NCBI GenBank assembly: GCA_016647705.1
Contig: CM028326.1
Span: forward strand, 42,904,285-42,968,284
Length of the DNA: 64,000 nt
DNA from: Eucommia ulmoides
Lineage: Eukaryota; Streptophyta; Magnoliopsida; Garryales; Eucommiaceae
Direction: 5' to 3'
Part shown: positions 11,239 through 22,150 of the stretch, piece by piece
Layout of the letters: each line of letters opens with the position of its first letter
How positions within the stretch are numbered: the first letter of the stretch is position 1
The notes under the pieces: generated by a model
The model's database searches: none
What the model saw: only the letters and a program-made list of their open reading frames with translations
What the model was told of the DNA's origin: nothing
Program-made: the position numbers and the translations under genes

Positions 11239-12010
11239 GGTTTCCAAAACATCAAAAGTTCGTTGATTACGGGTCTACTAGTCCACCACCTCTACGTCAG
11301 CAACAAACTCTCACGTGCCGTGCCTATCCAGACCATACTATGGGTGCTCGCCAATTTTCGACATCAACAGATTGCTATAGAGATGTATAGGGAAAGATAT
11401 GGGATTGGGGCAAAGGCTACAACACAATTCTTGAATCCATATGTAAGAAATGCTTACATAAGAATATGTCTGTTGGAAAGAGAATTGCTTTGTTTCAATG
11501 GGAAGCTAAGAAGATGTTGATTGAAATGGAGAGAGTGTGTTCCACCAACTACAAAAACGTTCAACGTGCTGTTTGAATCCTATTTAACGCGGTGTTCGTC
11601 AATGGTTGATGATGCACTTGATGTCTTCAACGAAATGGGCGAGTGGGGTTGTTCTCCAAACCGAACAACTTTTATTCTTTTTATTGAGGCTTTGTATAAG
11701 CAAGACAGGTATCCGGAGGGTGATGAAATGTCTGATCAGATGAGATGTGCAAGGTTTGAAGAGGGCCTAAAGCAGAAGGTATATCACGGGCTTGTGCAAA
11801 TTTTTTATTGGGAAAGATGCATTGGGAGTGCTATGTTTGTTTGGCGTAGGATGGAACACAACTTTCTTTTTCCAGAGGCAAGAACTTACGAAATGTTGAT
11901 GGAGTTGCTACTTCAGTGTGATGGTAGAATGAATATGTTAAGGAATCTGTATGAGCTTGCCGGGAGTCGTTCAGTTCCTGTGATTAAGAGGTGGTGGGAC
12001 GAAAGGACCA
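11239..12010 (+). pseudogene. PPR (pentatricopeptide) protein fragment, broken
   Basis: PPR proteins bind organellar RNA through tandem 35-residue helical pairs. Three pieces in shifting frames are visible: 11290-11400 (AIEMYRERYGIG type), 11500-11550 and 11540-12000. The last reads TTKTFNVLFESYLTRC, then DDALDVFNEMGEWGCSPNRT, TFILFIEALYKQ, and ends SVPVIKRWWDE, which looks like the natural end of a P-class PPR protein. At least two frameshifts and a stop at 11518-11520 break the frame, and only about 250 codons remain of a protein usually 450-600 long. No intron is seen, which is normal for PPR genes and does not tell duplication from retroposition. The upstream LTR-like block lies head to tail with it, so the fragment may have been captured or simply joined by chance. 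Which PPR gene it comes from cannot be told. Confidence 0.8.
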
Positions 12011-12183
12011 AAAAACGTCTCCCATTGTCACAAAAGACGACTTTGAAGCGGACACCTACTCGAAAACTCCCACTCAGTTACGTCCTTTGGCCAAAGAACA
12101 CAAGGGAAGAGTTCCCTTGTGGAAGGTTGAGAGTTCAAACCCCTCCCGCCCACAACATATGTATTGAAAAAAAAGTCTTTTGA
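12011..12183 (+). other. Possible SINE-like tail behind the PPR fragment
   Basis: The motif gagttcaaacccct at 12130-12143 resembles a Pol III B box, and an A-rich run follows at 12166-12174. No clear A box was found about 35 bp upstream. It could equally be the 3' untranslated part of the PPR source gene. Confidence 0.2.
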
Positions 12184-13440
12184 TCTCTTCTGGTTTTTGA
12201 TTTACTTGTAGATTTTCAGTTAAATTTAGCCCATCTTTTCCTTTCACATAAAATTATATTCTCATAAAACTAAAATTGCTTATTCATGGGCAAATATCAA
12301 TGTTAATATTTGAGTTTTTTCTTCATGTTTTTGGAGGAAAAAAATTCATCTTCTCCAGTAGGCTCCATGTTAGGACATACACAGTATGTATATACTTGGC
12401 CACGGTTGCCAATAGATGTCTTGTCATCTCATTGTTCATATACATATGCATATGGGGCCTTGTCCTATGTCTAAATATCCTCCCTGTCTTATCAGTGTGC
12501 TTGTCAAATGCTTCTCTTCTGTTTCCTCGAAGAAGGAAATGCAGACTCGCTGGCTCTTTACCTAAGGCACACGGTTTTATATTTCAGAGTATAAAACTAA
12601 AAATAAAAGACATAATCTATTTTACAAAAAATAAAAAAGATAATTTATTTCAAACAATAATCCACCCGTCTAATTTAGCTATTAAATTAGATAAAAATAG
12701 GATAAAATTGTACCAATGTAACATATATAATATAAACATCTATTTGAATTCTATTTCTATAAAGTTGACTAATGAAGTATTTTCATATTATTATGCTATA
12801 TAATATTATTTTCGGAGCATATCAAATGCTCTATGCCAGTTATTCGTCCTAGCACTATAATAAATTACCCTTCGCATGGACCTTTCCTCCACAAATTCTT
12901 AGTGTCCGTTGCCCTACTTCTTATTGTCTTCATATTGTTAAGAGGGAACTGCTGTGAAAAGAGGTTGGGAGAGGTTGAAGATAGGGTTAGGGTTTTATAT
13001 TTATATAAGCGATGTAATTGTCTATTTATTATTATTTTTAACTGTCAACGAACTAAATACTAAGAAAGGGATTAAATGATAACATTTTTATTTAAAAGCT
13101 TCGTTGAGGGAAGAGAGTGTGAAATGTGGGTAAACAATAAATAAATTAAAAAAAAAAATCTTTATGTTTTAAATGCAAAATGATTTTTTTTTTAAAAAGA
13201 CTTCTTAATTTATAGTTTTAAACTTTTAGATTTTTTATTTTTGTATTCTATTTAAGAGTGATCTATATTCAACTTATTTTTTACTTAACATTAAACTATA
13301 ATCCAAAAACAAAAAAAGGAATTAAAAAATAAAAAAATAAATTAAAATATGCCTCTTTTATCTATTTATTTATTTTTTACGTAATTTATGTTGATATGAT
13401 AAAATTGTTGTAAATTTTTATACTTAAAACATCCATGTGC
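12184..13440. other. AT-rich stretch without recognised features
   Basis: Two open frames exist here (12276-12803 and 12833-13063) but their products are low-complexity, rich in I, N, K and Y, and show no domain. I see nothing that supports a gene. Confidence 0.5.
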
Positions 13441-13959
13441 AACCATCGTTCACTCTGTAACTTTTCCATCTCTGGAAATCTTTCGGATTACAACACCTGG
13501 TAAGTTTTTGTTATTTTTAATCATTTTCCCTTTCCTAATAATTGAAGGAAGTAGACGTATATGTTTCTGTGATTAGTATGCACGCTACTTCTCTTAATAG
13601 TTTATTATGTGTTCCGTCTCGGTGTTATATGAGTATAATTTCGATTTACCAATATTCTGTTGTAAACCAAGTAATTTTGGATGTACGAGTATTGATAAGG
13701 TAATGATATTTTTATCATTTTTTCTTTCATTTTTTTTTTTTTTTTCGTTTTGAATGGTAAATGATATCATAGAAATAGGGTTTGATGTGTAACTTAAAAT
13801 AAGTTATATTTTTTTTTTGGGGGGGGGGGATTATTTTGTATATTGTGAAAATTTAAGGGTACAATTGAATAGTTGTTTATTTCTACAGAGAGAAAAATAT
13901 ACTTTTTCTTATATAATTACATTTTCGTTTGTTGTTGCATAAAGGTTTAAATAATTTTT

Positions 13960-14090
13960 TTTTCTCGTTTTTGTGGGTGTATGAAGGTGTATATAGTTAT
14001 TTTTTTTTTTGGGATATATAAAGGTAAATATAATTATTTTTTTGTTTGTGAGTTTGTAAAGGTGTATATAATTATATTTTGGGTTTTCTT
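13960..14090 (+). repeat. Short minisatellite, about three units
   Basis: Units near 'gtgtatgaaggtgtatatag', 'gggatatataaaggtaaata' and 'gagtttgtaaaggtgtatat', each followed by a T-rich run, period about 50-55 bp. Confidence 0.6.
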
Positions 14091-14422
14091 TTGAGGCCTC
14101 CCAAAATTAGAAGAAACACATTTTTAAGGATTACTTAAATAAAATTCATGTCAAAAGTACAAAAAATTTATGATTCCTAAATTTTCCCTATTTTATAGAT
14201 ATAATCTTAATAAAGTTCCACTAAGATAGTGGTAGCGAGAAACAAAGATAGCGGAGGTGGCAAAAAAAGAAGATGGTGGTGGCGAAAAATGAAGATGGTG
14301 TTGGCGAAGGAAGAGGAAAAAAGCGGACCACGACGAGGACAAGGTGGCGAGGGCGACAATAGTATGAACAACATTTTATTTAGTTGGTGATATTTTTTTT
14401 TTTTAAAGAGGAGTTAGTGCTA

Positions 14423-14426
<4 letters not shown>

Positions 14427-14456
<30 letters not shown>
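14427..14456. repeat. A30 homopolymer
   Basis: Thirty consecutive A residues within an AT-rich zone; several shorter A or T runs surround it (14627-14642, 14676-14710). Confidence 0.9.
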
Positions 14457-14457
<1 letters not shown>

Positions 14458-15097
14458 AAACTCATGAACAATGTTTTATTTAGTTGGTTCTTAAAAAGTT
14501 GTTTGATTTTAAAATAGAGTTATGGAGGAAAACTCTTCATATTTTTGGTTGGAAGTGTGTAAAGGTAGATTATTTATTTGGAGAGATCATGAAACATAGA
14601 AAAGAAAGAGAAAAGATAACCAAATAAAAAAAAAAAAAAAAAGCCAACTAAATCCAATAACAAAAAGTTAATTTCTTAAAAAAAAAAACAGAAAAAATTA
14701 AAAAAAAAAATACAACATTATTTTAGTTCAAATTAATTGCACATATTTTTACTAAAATTTGATATTTTTTTTTACGATACTACAAATACAAAAAATGAAT
14801 TCGCAATCGTACATCTATTTAAAATTTATATTATGTTCAACTAAAATTTCATCATTCCATCAAACATTAAACAATACTCTCAATTTACACGCATAAACTA
14901 AAATGTTCAAATGTTAATTAAAAATAAATATTAAAAAGCTCTTAAATACTTTCGACAACTTCAATAATATATAGTTAACCGATAGAAACAACATACTACA
15001 ATTCACTAACTAAATATAAACATTTTGTCAAACAAAATAAATACAAAATTAAATTTACACAATCAACTATAATATATATACAAATTATTTTCCAAAA

Positions 15098-15126
15098 CCC
15101 GCAATTAGCGCGGGTCTAAAACTAGT
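15098..15126 (+). mobile_element. Helitron 3' terminus
   Basis: A hairpin CCCGC-aattagc-GCGGG (15098-15114) is followed eight bases later by CTAGT, the CTRR end of Helitrons with the following host T. The GC-rich hairpin stands out in an AT-rich background, and the spacing is as expected for this class of rolling-circle transposon. The 5' end (ATC...) could not be located, so I cannot say how much of the 12.2-15.1 kb stretch belongs to it. No Rep/helicase is seen, so it is non-autonomous or truncated. Confidence 0.6.
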
Positions 15127-15669
15127 TATATTATAATTCAGTAATTACATTTTATTTTATTCTGATAGATCAAATTAAATTGACCATATCAACTTTTCAT
15201 AAAAAAAATAAAATAAAATCTTGTATGTATAGACTGCCTAAATTCGAGTTTAAACGCTTTCCATTTGATAAAGTCACAATTAATAAGTTTATTAGAACCA
15301 ATAAAATAGTAATTTGTTCGATTACGAAGAATTGAGTTTTCTAACTTGAATTGTGGCCATAGTTATAATTCAAGAAAATAAAATTTAAAAATAAAAATAT
15401 ATCATTTAAATGCTTGAAAAATATTTACTTTTTATATTTAGTAATGGTCTTGTTTGATATATCTTTACAAGTAGATTTCAAATATACAATTATTAAGAAA
15501 AAAATAATATGTAACATAAAAGTTACATTGTATTCTTACTTTAAATGAATAACGTATGTTTTGTAATATAAAAGTGGAGTGGTGAAGATTCGTTCGGCCT
15601 CCAAAACCACCTACGCGACACTGAAGAAGTTCCCATAAGGAATGTATGCCATTCATTCAGACTTTAGAG
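15127..15669. other. AT-rich stretch without recognised features
   Basis: Lies between the Helitron end and the end of the mTERF fragment. Nothing supported. Confidence 0.5.
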
Positions 15670-16291
15670 TCAGGGGGGAGGAGGTGGAATCAGTATCCTC
15701 AGTATCCTTCCAACACCCATAAACTCCTCAGCGTCGTTTTTAGCCAAAATATATTTCAAGCTACACGTCACATTCCTTCATTTGAGGACAAAATATCTGG
15801 GCTTTATTTTCTTCTCCAAGGAGTAGCTGAAATACCAGGGATACTCTACCACTGCCTTTACTGGCTTTCCCACACCAGGAAATCTAACTTGGGTTGCAAA
15901 ACCTCTTTGACGCTGTAGCCTAACAACGGCGAGAACCTACAGAGCATGGACAACACTTCCTCCCTCGACAAACCAACCTTCATCAGATACTTCACCCTGC
16001 ATGCCCAATATTCAACAGCATCAATACTTGCTTTCCTCGAGTTTTTAGACAACAAATATCACATAATCATTACATTGGAAACAAGGCATTGTCAATGTCA
16101 GATACAAAAAGCTGTGGGTATCTTCTGATGACCCGAGGAAGCTGATTTCAAGGAACACCAATGCCAGAAAGGAATTCGAGCTTCGGTGTGAGAGTTCTGT
16201 CAATGCTTCTTCCAAAAATTTCAGGATGGCGCACAAGAATTTCACCAATAGTTTCCTCATCCAGCCCCAAATCTTCCAGAAAACTAACCAC
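15670..16291 (-). pseudogene. mTERF-family protein fragment with introns, broken
   Basis: mTERF proteins are helical-repeat nucleic-acid binders that act in transcription and splicing in chloroplasts and mitochondria. Minus exon 16291-16074 reads VVSFLEDLGLDEETIGEILV, then RHPEIFGRSIDRTLTPKLEF. A 77-bp intron follows (16073-15997) with GT and AG borders. The next exon reads YLMKVGLSREEVLSMLCRFS, then PLLGYSVKEVLQPKLDFL, and after a frameshift VVEYPWYFSYSLEKKIKPRY, ending with a stop at 15670-15672. An acceptor cag at 16292-16294 precedes the first exon. Breaks: TGA in the first exon near 16150, a frameshift near 15865, and TGA near 15777. The C-terminal motifs look most like the plant mTERF2 (EMB2219) group, but I cannot confirm the subgroup. 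Retained introns mean the fragment came from genomic DNA and not a processed transcript. Confidence 0.85.
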
Positions 16292-17105
16292 CTGAATAAA
16301 TAAAACGAGCATGATTGCTAGACTAGTGTTTAGAAGCTGCTCAGTGCTGAATATTAAGTACCACCAGCTTAGCTTAGGATATCTCAAGTAACACCAACCA
16401 CAAGCACCCAGTAAACATGTACATGGCCAGTTCGTTTTCAAATTTGAACAGCCTTCTCCTAGCCGGTGCCGATCTGAATCGGTAATCTCCACCGTCGTGC
16501 TTGGTTAGCCAAATGAACCAACGAGACATTCTGGTTCTGTCGAAGAGAAGGTGGGCAAGCAAACATGGGGTTTAACTAGAGGCTGGAGGAGGATTCATTT
16601 CGACCCAGCGATGGTGGTTCTAAGGTGAAATCGTTTGGAATTGAAGTGGATGTAACGGATTGAGGTTTTTTTTGGTTTTCTTTCTCCAATTATAGAGTGA
16701 ACAAGGGTTAATTCGTGCAGATTAACAAGTTTCATGGCCATGGAACACACTGTGACTCTCCCTATCGCGGTTGCAGGTAATTGACAGTGGTTGTCTGTGG
16801 TTTTGTGACTCAAATCTGAGAGATTGATTGTTCAAATCTTCTGAGCTAGAACGATTGCGTCTCGTCGTGGTTTTGCGCCTTAGCTCTAAGAGCTTGTTTG
16901 GTCAGATCTTCAGATCTAGATCAATTTTGTCGTCAACTGGAGGTTTGATGTTCATTTTCTGGTCGTGGCAACTGGGGTATGTTGTTCAGTTTCTATTATC
17001 TCTTTAGTTGCCTGTCTTCTCATTTTACCTTCATTTAGATTTTGAACGAGTTTGATTGGGATTCTGTTGCTCTTAGTTATTCTCTTTCCTTCTTAGTTGT
17101 GGTTG
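16292..17105. other. Presumed mTERF intron, then leader of the RRM frame
   Basis: 16292-about 16560 follows an intron acceptor on the minus strand and shows no mTERF repeat, so it is probably intron sequence of that fragment. From about 16570 to 17105 the plus strand has T-rich, gene-leader-like sequence directly in front of the RRM frame. The border between the two is not visible. Confidence 0.35.
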
Positions 17106-18032
17106 ATGGAGAAACACTGAAAAACTTGGGTGGATTTAGTCTCCATTTTCGTTGACAATGTACCAGAAAATGTGAATCATTTGGGCTTGAGGAAAATTTT
17201 TCAGTGGCAGGGGACTGTTGTAGATGCATTCATACCTAATAAAAGGAGAGTTGTAGGGAGATCAAAATTTGGTTTTGTTAGGTATGTCATAGTTGAAGAA
17301 GCTACTAAAGCAATTAGAATTCTAAATGGCGTGAGAACTAGGGGTTCAACATTGATCGTCAAATTCGTTTATGGGGTGGAGAGAAGAAAATTCAATAGGG
17401 AGGGAAGAGAAGAGATTCATGATGAATGCACTTTCGATAAACCAAATGACACCCACCATTTTAAAAAACCTTGTGGAAGAGTTTTGTTGAGTGAGAACTT
17501 CGATATTGTAGAAGTTGATTGGAGTTCTCTTGCATCAATTGATAGACCCGAGGGACCATTTTCCAGTTTAGTAAATTTGGTTACCAATTGCTTGGAGAAG
17601 GAAGCCTTAGAGGTTCGTACTCAAAATTGTCAGTTGGAGTGTATTGAATTTGCAGTTGATAGTAGTGTTGGTCTTAATTTCAGTTTGGCTAGTGAGGTAG
17701 TTAATTGTATGGAGATGGAGATGGAGATGGAGATGGCTGAGAAAACAATGACTCTTAATCAAACTGGGGTCGTGAAGTTTAGTGGAGTGGAGACATTCGA
17801 CTCATTCGTTGAGAAAGTGGATTCTAATTTGTGCATTGAACCTAATTTTTGCTATAACAACCCGAAGAACATTTTGATTCAAGATGTTGAGATTTCTAAT
17901 AGGGAAGAGAAACTGGCAATATCGTCAGTTGGAACCAGTGTCCACAAGGATAGCTTCAAATGTTTTTTGAGGGGCCTTCATCGTTAGTAGAAAGTTTATG
18001 AATCTAACTCTGATAGGAGGGAGGTAGTGGAA
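17106..18032 (+). pseudogene. RRM RNA-binding protein, N-terminal part, interrupted
   Basis: An RNA-recognition motif spans about the first 90 codons: RNP2-like VSIFVDNVPENV and RNP1-like SKFGFVRYVIVEEA, with LRKIFQWQGTVVDAFIPNKR between. The likely ATG at 17106 is followed after three codons by TGA, so the visible frame opens at a GTG (17130). It runs to TAGTAG at 17985, then stays open in the same frame to the hAT insertion. A short GGAGAT repeat at 17709-17734 gives a Met-Glu run. RRM proteins of this type in woody plants are often found with LINE elements or as dispersed genes; no reverse transcriptase is present here, so I do not decide between LINE ORF1 and a host-type gene. The sequence downstream of the hAT element (21357-21702) continues it. 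Confidence 0.7.
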
Positions 18033-18438
18033 GTTGTAGATAGGGGAGTGCAGCGGGTTAGGTCAACCCGTTAAACCATCCCAATTTGCAACAATCACCC
18101 ATACTGATTAGGCTTTCAATCCCGCATCCCTAATCGATACTGTTTTCTTCTTCTTCTGGTTGATGGCCAAAATTTATGATGGAATGACAATGCTAAAGAT
18201 TTTACTATGCTATACTTGCTTTAATATTGTATTCATCTACGGAAAATTATTATATGGACTAAATTGAATTGCATACAAGATGAAAACTTAGTAAGTTTGA
18301 TCAGATTGTTTGGCAAATGATTGTACCATTATTGAATTAGTTAATTCATGAAATACTATGATTTGGTGTTTGGTTGTCAAAATTTAAAACACTAAATTAG
18401 CTATATGATAATATTGCTTCTTGTTCAAATGTTATATT

Positions 18439-20978
18439 TGTAATACTCGAAAATTTAAATTTTTAAAAATAACATTTTATATAAGTTTAATATTTTGGGA
18501 TTGTTTTGTGAATTTATGGTATAAATAATATTTGATAATTTTTTGGAGTTGAATGTTTATTATAAATTGATTTTAGAAGTTGTGGGACTATCGTGTGATT
18601 TAAAAATATATTTTTAAGAATTTTGAGATATAATTAGTGTTTTCGTTATTTTAAGGGTGATATTTATATAAATAAATAAATAAAATTATTATTATGATAA
18701 TCATGTGGTTGAAATTTGATATCTTCCTAAGGAAGATATAAAATTCAAACCACATATATTATCTATATATATTATGGATATACATTTATAAAATCTAACA
18801 CGTGTATCCATATATAGAGAATGGAATCTTACCTATTAAGGGGAGGGATTATGAAGTAGACAGGAATTACCAGAAAAAAATAATAATAAGAAGGTTCTTG
18901 GCAGTGAGTTGGAAGAGAAGGGGGAACACCAAACTTAGGGAAAAAGAGAAGACGAGAACGGGGACGGTAAAAAATGATTTTCATTTGGATTTAAAGTAGA
19001 ATTTCTAACTCTTTTAATATATGTAATTAATTTTCCTATTGTGAGATTTTTGTTATTATTATTGTTGAATTTTAACTCTTAAATTTTATGAAATAATTAT
19101 GATTACGTGAAAATTATATGGAAATCATGCCCATGTATTTTATTTGTTATATTAATTAAATGCACGTATTAGAGGGGTTGAAATCCTACTGAGCATTGGC
19201 TCACAACCCCACAGTCTTAATTGCAAGGTTGGCAAGAGAGAAACGACGACAGGAATTTTTGTTGAATTTTTATTTAAAATTGTAATAGTTATATTTATCA
19301 TTCACCATTGTAAAATCGATTCGATATATCGATAAATTATAAATTCGATAATTATAATTATCAACGCCGCATTGTAAATTAAAATATTTTATAAAACGAA
19401 TTATTGATTACTTGATGCCATCACATTGTAAAATTTATCGGATGTTTTTTTTTTTTTTAGAGAATGAAAATTCAGTTAATCGATTTTAGCGTTAATTTTC
19501 CAAAGGGAGAAATTGCGTAGCGACCCGGAGAAACCGGGTTGTTGCAGGTGGTATCGGAGTTGAATTTTTAGTAATACTAATTTATGTATAAATGGTGAAA
19601 TATTCGTGGTAGAATTCTCTATAGGAGAAATCAAGTGGCGATCTTGAGAAATCGGATCGTTACAGGTGGTATTAGAATAGGTTGCGACAACCCTAGGCAT
19701 GGGTCATGGTACTCATTACTCATAATAAATAAAATAATACTTAAAAATAATAGTTTTCGTATTACTTAAAAAAAAAATTGCGTTTGGCTAATGTTGCTCC
19801 TTTTCTGTTTCTACTCTCTTTTATATTTATTTTCGTGGTTTGCTCATTCTTTTAAAGTTTAGGCAAAAAAAAAAGAAAAAGTAGTATACATATAGAAACA
19901 ATGAAACAGTAAGAATGAACAAAAACAAAAGAAGATTAGACACTATATAACCTTGAACTTTGATCAAAATTTCACTTTGGTCCTTATAATTTTAAGTGAA
20001 CACAAACATTTTGAGAAAAAAAAGAAGGCTAAACAAACTTTTGTACTTGGATAGATTAAATAGATAAAAATAGTTTATTCTCCTCGTGGAAGCCGATGAC
20101 GATATTTTGCGAATGATAGCCATATTATACTACTTTTAGCATTTCAAGATTGAATCTTTAGTCATTTGTTTGATTTAAAGGTGTTTATTGTCTTCTGTAT
20201 AAATTATCAAATTATATTTTTGTATTAAATTGTGAAAAAAAAGAAGTTTTTGAGTTGGTGTTTAAGGTCAAGATCACGTGCCAAGCTATTCGCAAATTGG
20301 AATGATTAGGGACCGTAGTTCACAGTATGACAGCTAATTATGGTGGGACAATAATTATATCCTATAGGAGGTTTAGGGTATGCAAATTACATGAATAAAT
20401 TTGGAAATTAAAATGCTCTCTAAAGAATTGATTAATATCCCGTGTTCTTCATGCTACATGTTTTGTCTGGCACAATGTCTACTTATGTAGTTAAATGATA
20501 CGGTAAAATGTAGGAACATGTAATGAAATCTATGTACAATCCGTTCACTAACTCGTGTACATGTTAGAAGCAACATTATGCTTATTTTAAAATTGTAATA
20601 GTTATATTTATTATTTACCGTTATAAAATCGATTCGATATATCGATAAATTATAAATTCGATAATTATAATTATTGACGTCGCATTATAAATTAAAATAT
20701 TTTTATAAACTGAATTATTGATTACTTGTCGCCATTACATTGTAAAATTTATCGAATTTATTTTTTATTTTTATAGAATGAAAATTCGGTCAATTGATTT
20801 TAGTGTTAATTTTCTGAAGGGAGAAACCGCGTGACGACCCTGAGAAACCAGGTCGTTGCAGGTGGTATCGGAGCTGAATTTTTAGTAATACTAATTTATG
20901 TATAAATGACGAAATATTTGTAGTAGAATTCTCTATAGGAGAAACCAAGTGGCGGCCTTAGGAAATCGGGTTGTTACA
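18439..20978 (+). mobile_element. Deleted gypsy-type LTR retrotransposon (family A) inside the hAT element
   Basis: Flanked by the 5-bp duplication ATATT (18434-18438, 20979-20983). The 5' LTR starts TGTAATACTCG at 18439 and ends ...GATCGTTACA at 19664 (about 1.2 kb). The 3' LTR is cut to its last 0.4 kb (20590-20978, ending GGGTTGTTACA). The spacer 19665-20589 has no coding region, only A/T-rich sequence, so this is a deletion derivative that cannot move itself. The LTR start equals that of the gypsy LTR at 7385-9064. Confidence 0.85.
19545..19570 (+). other. tRNA-Met-type primer-binding motif inside the LTR
   Basis: ggtggtatcggagttg resembles the common TGGTATCAGAGC primer-binding site. 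A second, poorer version ggtggtattagaat follows the LTR end at 19665. The 3' LTR has the first version too (20858-20876). Confidence 0.5.
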
Positions 20979-21356
20979 ATATTCTTATTTAATTGTAGTA
21001 AAAAATATAATTAAAAATTTCACTCAAATAAAAAAATCATTTCTTTGTTCAATCAAATAATATATGAATGAAACAATTTTTCTTTTTAATAATATTTATT
21101 ATATTTCAAAGTACAATCTGAAAATACTTGGGTAACCCATGGTTTTCATTAGCTCAATCCGAAAATAAACCCAACTCGTATATTATTAGGTAGCCCACGG
21201 TTTAAACTAATCAATCCGCGCATTCTAACCCGCCCCAACTCGTACAGTATTGAGTGGTCCACGGTTCAAAGTAGTACAACCCGCATAATATTGATTTAGT
21301 CCATGATTTTGGCCCAACCTGCCCCAACCTGCCTGTTGCCCACCCCTAGTTGTAGA

Positions 21357-21702
21357 TGACATTATAGAAGCCGAATTTCAACTCAAGAGCTTAAATCCAT
21401 CAAAGGAAAATGTAGCATCTATTGATCCAATAAGAAATATAGAGCTATTGGGGTCCTCTCTTCTAACAAGGAATGATTTTGTAAAGAAGGGATCCATCTT
21501 TGGAGATAAACAAATTGTCATCGTTAATGATAGAGATGTGGTAGCATATTTTTCTAGGAGTAATTCCTTATCTAGACCAAAAGATGAGATTGATGAAATT
21601 TTCATAGAGCTTGATGGGGGAGAGCCTTATAAGAAAATAGTCTCAATTTGGAAAAAGAAAAAAAAAAAAAAAAAAAAGGCCTTGGTGGTATTGGTGTACT
21701 AA
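21357..21702 (+). pseudogene. RRM protein gene, continuation after the hAT element
   Basis: After the duplicated GTTGTAGA the frame continues as DIIEAEFQLKSLNPSKENVA, then SLLTRNDFVKKGSIFGDKQI and FIELDGGEPYKKIVSIWKKK, ending near 21702 after an A run (21658-21677). The fit of frame on both sides of the hAT element shows the two pieces were one coding region. No domain was recognised in this part. The A run lies within the frame and could be an expanded Lys codon tract. Confidence 0.6.
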
Positions 21703-22150
21703 CATTCTTTTGTGTGCTATGGGCTTGTGAAGTTGGCTATAATTAGGGGTTGCACAAGATCTAGGCTCAGAGTTACCTTTGGTATGCAGATGGTAGAGTG
21801 TGGGGGCACTTACAACAGTCAGAATTAGCGTTGATTGGGTTGTCACAATGAAGGTTGGTTATTCAGATTTTGGTGTTGTCCTTCTTTAGTTGCGCCTGCC
21901 GTCGTCAAAGTTTGTTCATTGTTTTTGTATGGATGTTCTATAGTGTAGATATACCGTATATCTATTTTATATAGCTTTTTGTGTGTACTCATTGGGGAGT
22001 AGTTGTCTTGACCCCAAGTCCTTGAGTTCTGTTAAATGATGTATTTTGTCTACTTGGGGCCTTGCAAGCTATTCAACAACATTTTATTGTGTAATAATGG
22101 AAACCCTTCTCTTATATTATATATAATATTTGCTTGTCCAATAAAATAAG
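21703..22150 (+). other. Probable 3' untranslated part of the RRM unit
   Basis: Stop-rich sequence with 'tgtgtaataatgg' and 'ccaataaaataagtaaa' at 22138-22155, a polyadenylation-like context. No gene seen. Confidence 0.3.

Larger units (their letters stand above)
18041..21348. mobile_element. Non-autonomous hAT element carrying an LTR insertion
   Basis: Terminal inverted repeats TAGGGGAGTGCAGCGGG (left) and TAGGGGTGGGCAACAGG (right, minus strand) are flanked by a perfect 8-bp duplication GTTGTAGA (18033-18040, 21349-21356), the hallmark of hAT transposons. The right arm has subterminal repeats of about 65 bp containing 'cgagttgg' and 'ccacggttcaaa'-like words. Without the LTR element inside (18439-20978 plus its duplication) it is about 760 bp and encodes no transposase, so it is a MITE-like derivative. 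It sits in the RRM frame; joining the flanks leaves that frame open. Confidence 0.9.

Noticed and set aside
12121-12150. tRNA-like T-loop gttcaaacccc
   Set aside because: No cloverleaf, acceptor stem or A box could be built; at most a weak SINE-like B box.
12276-12803. 175-codon plus frame
   Set aside because: Low-complexity I/N/K/Y-rich product in AT-rich DNA with no domain or start context.
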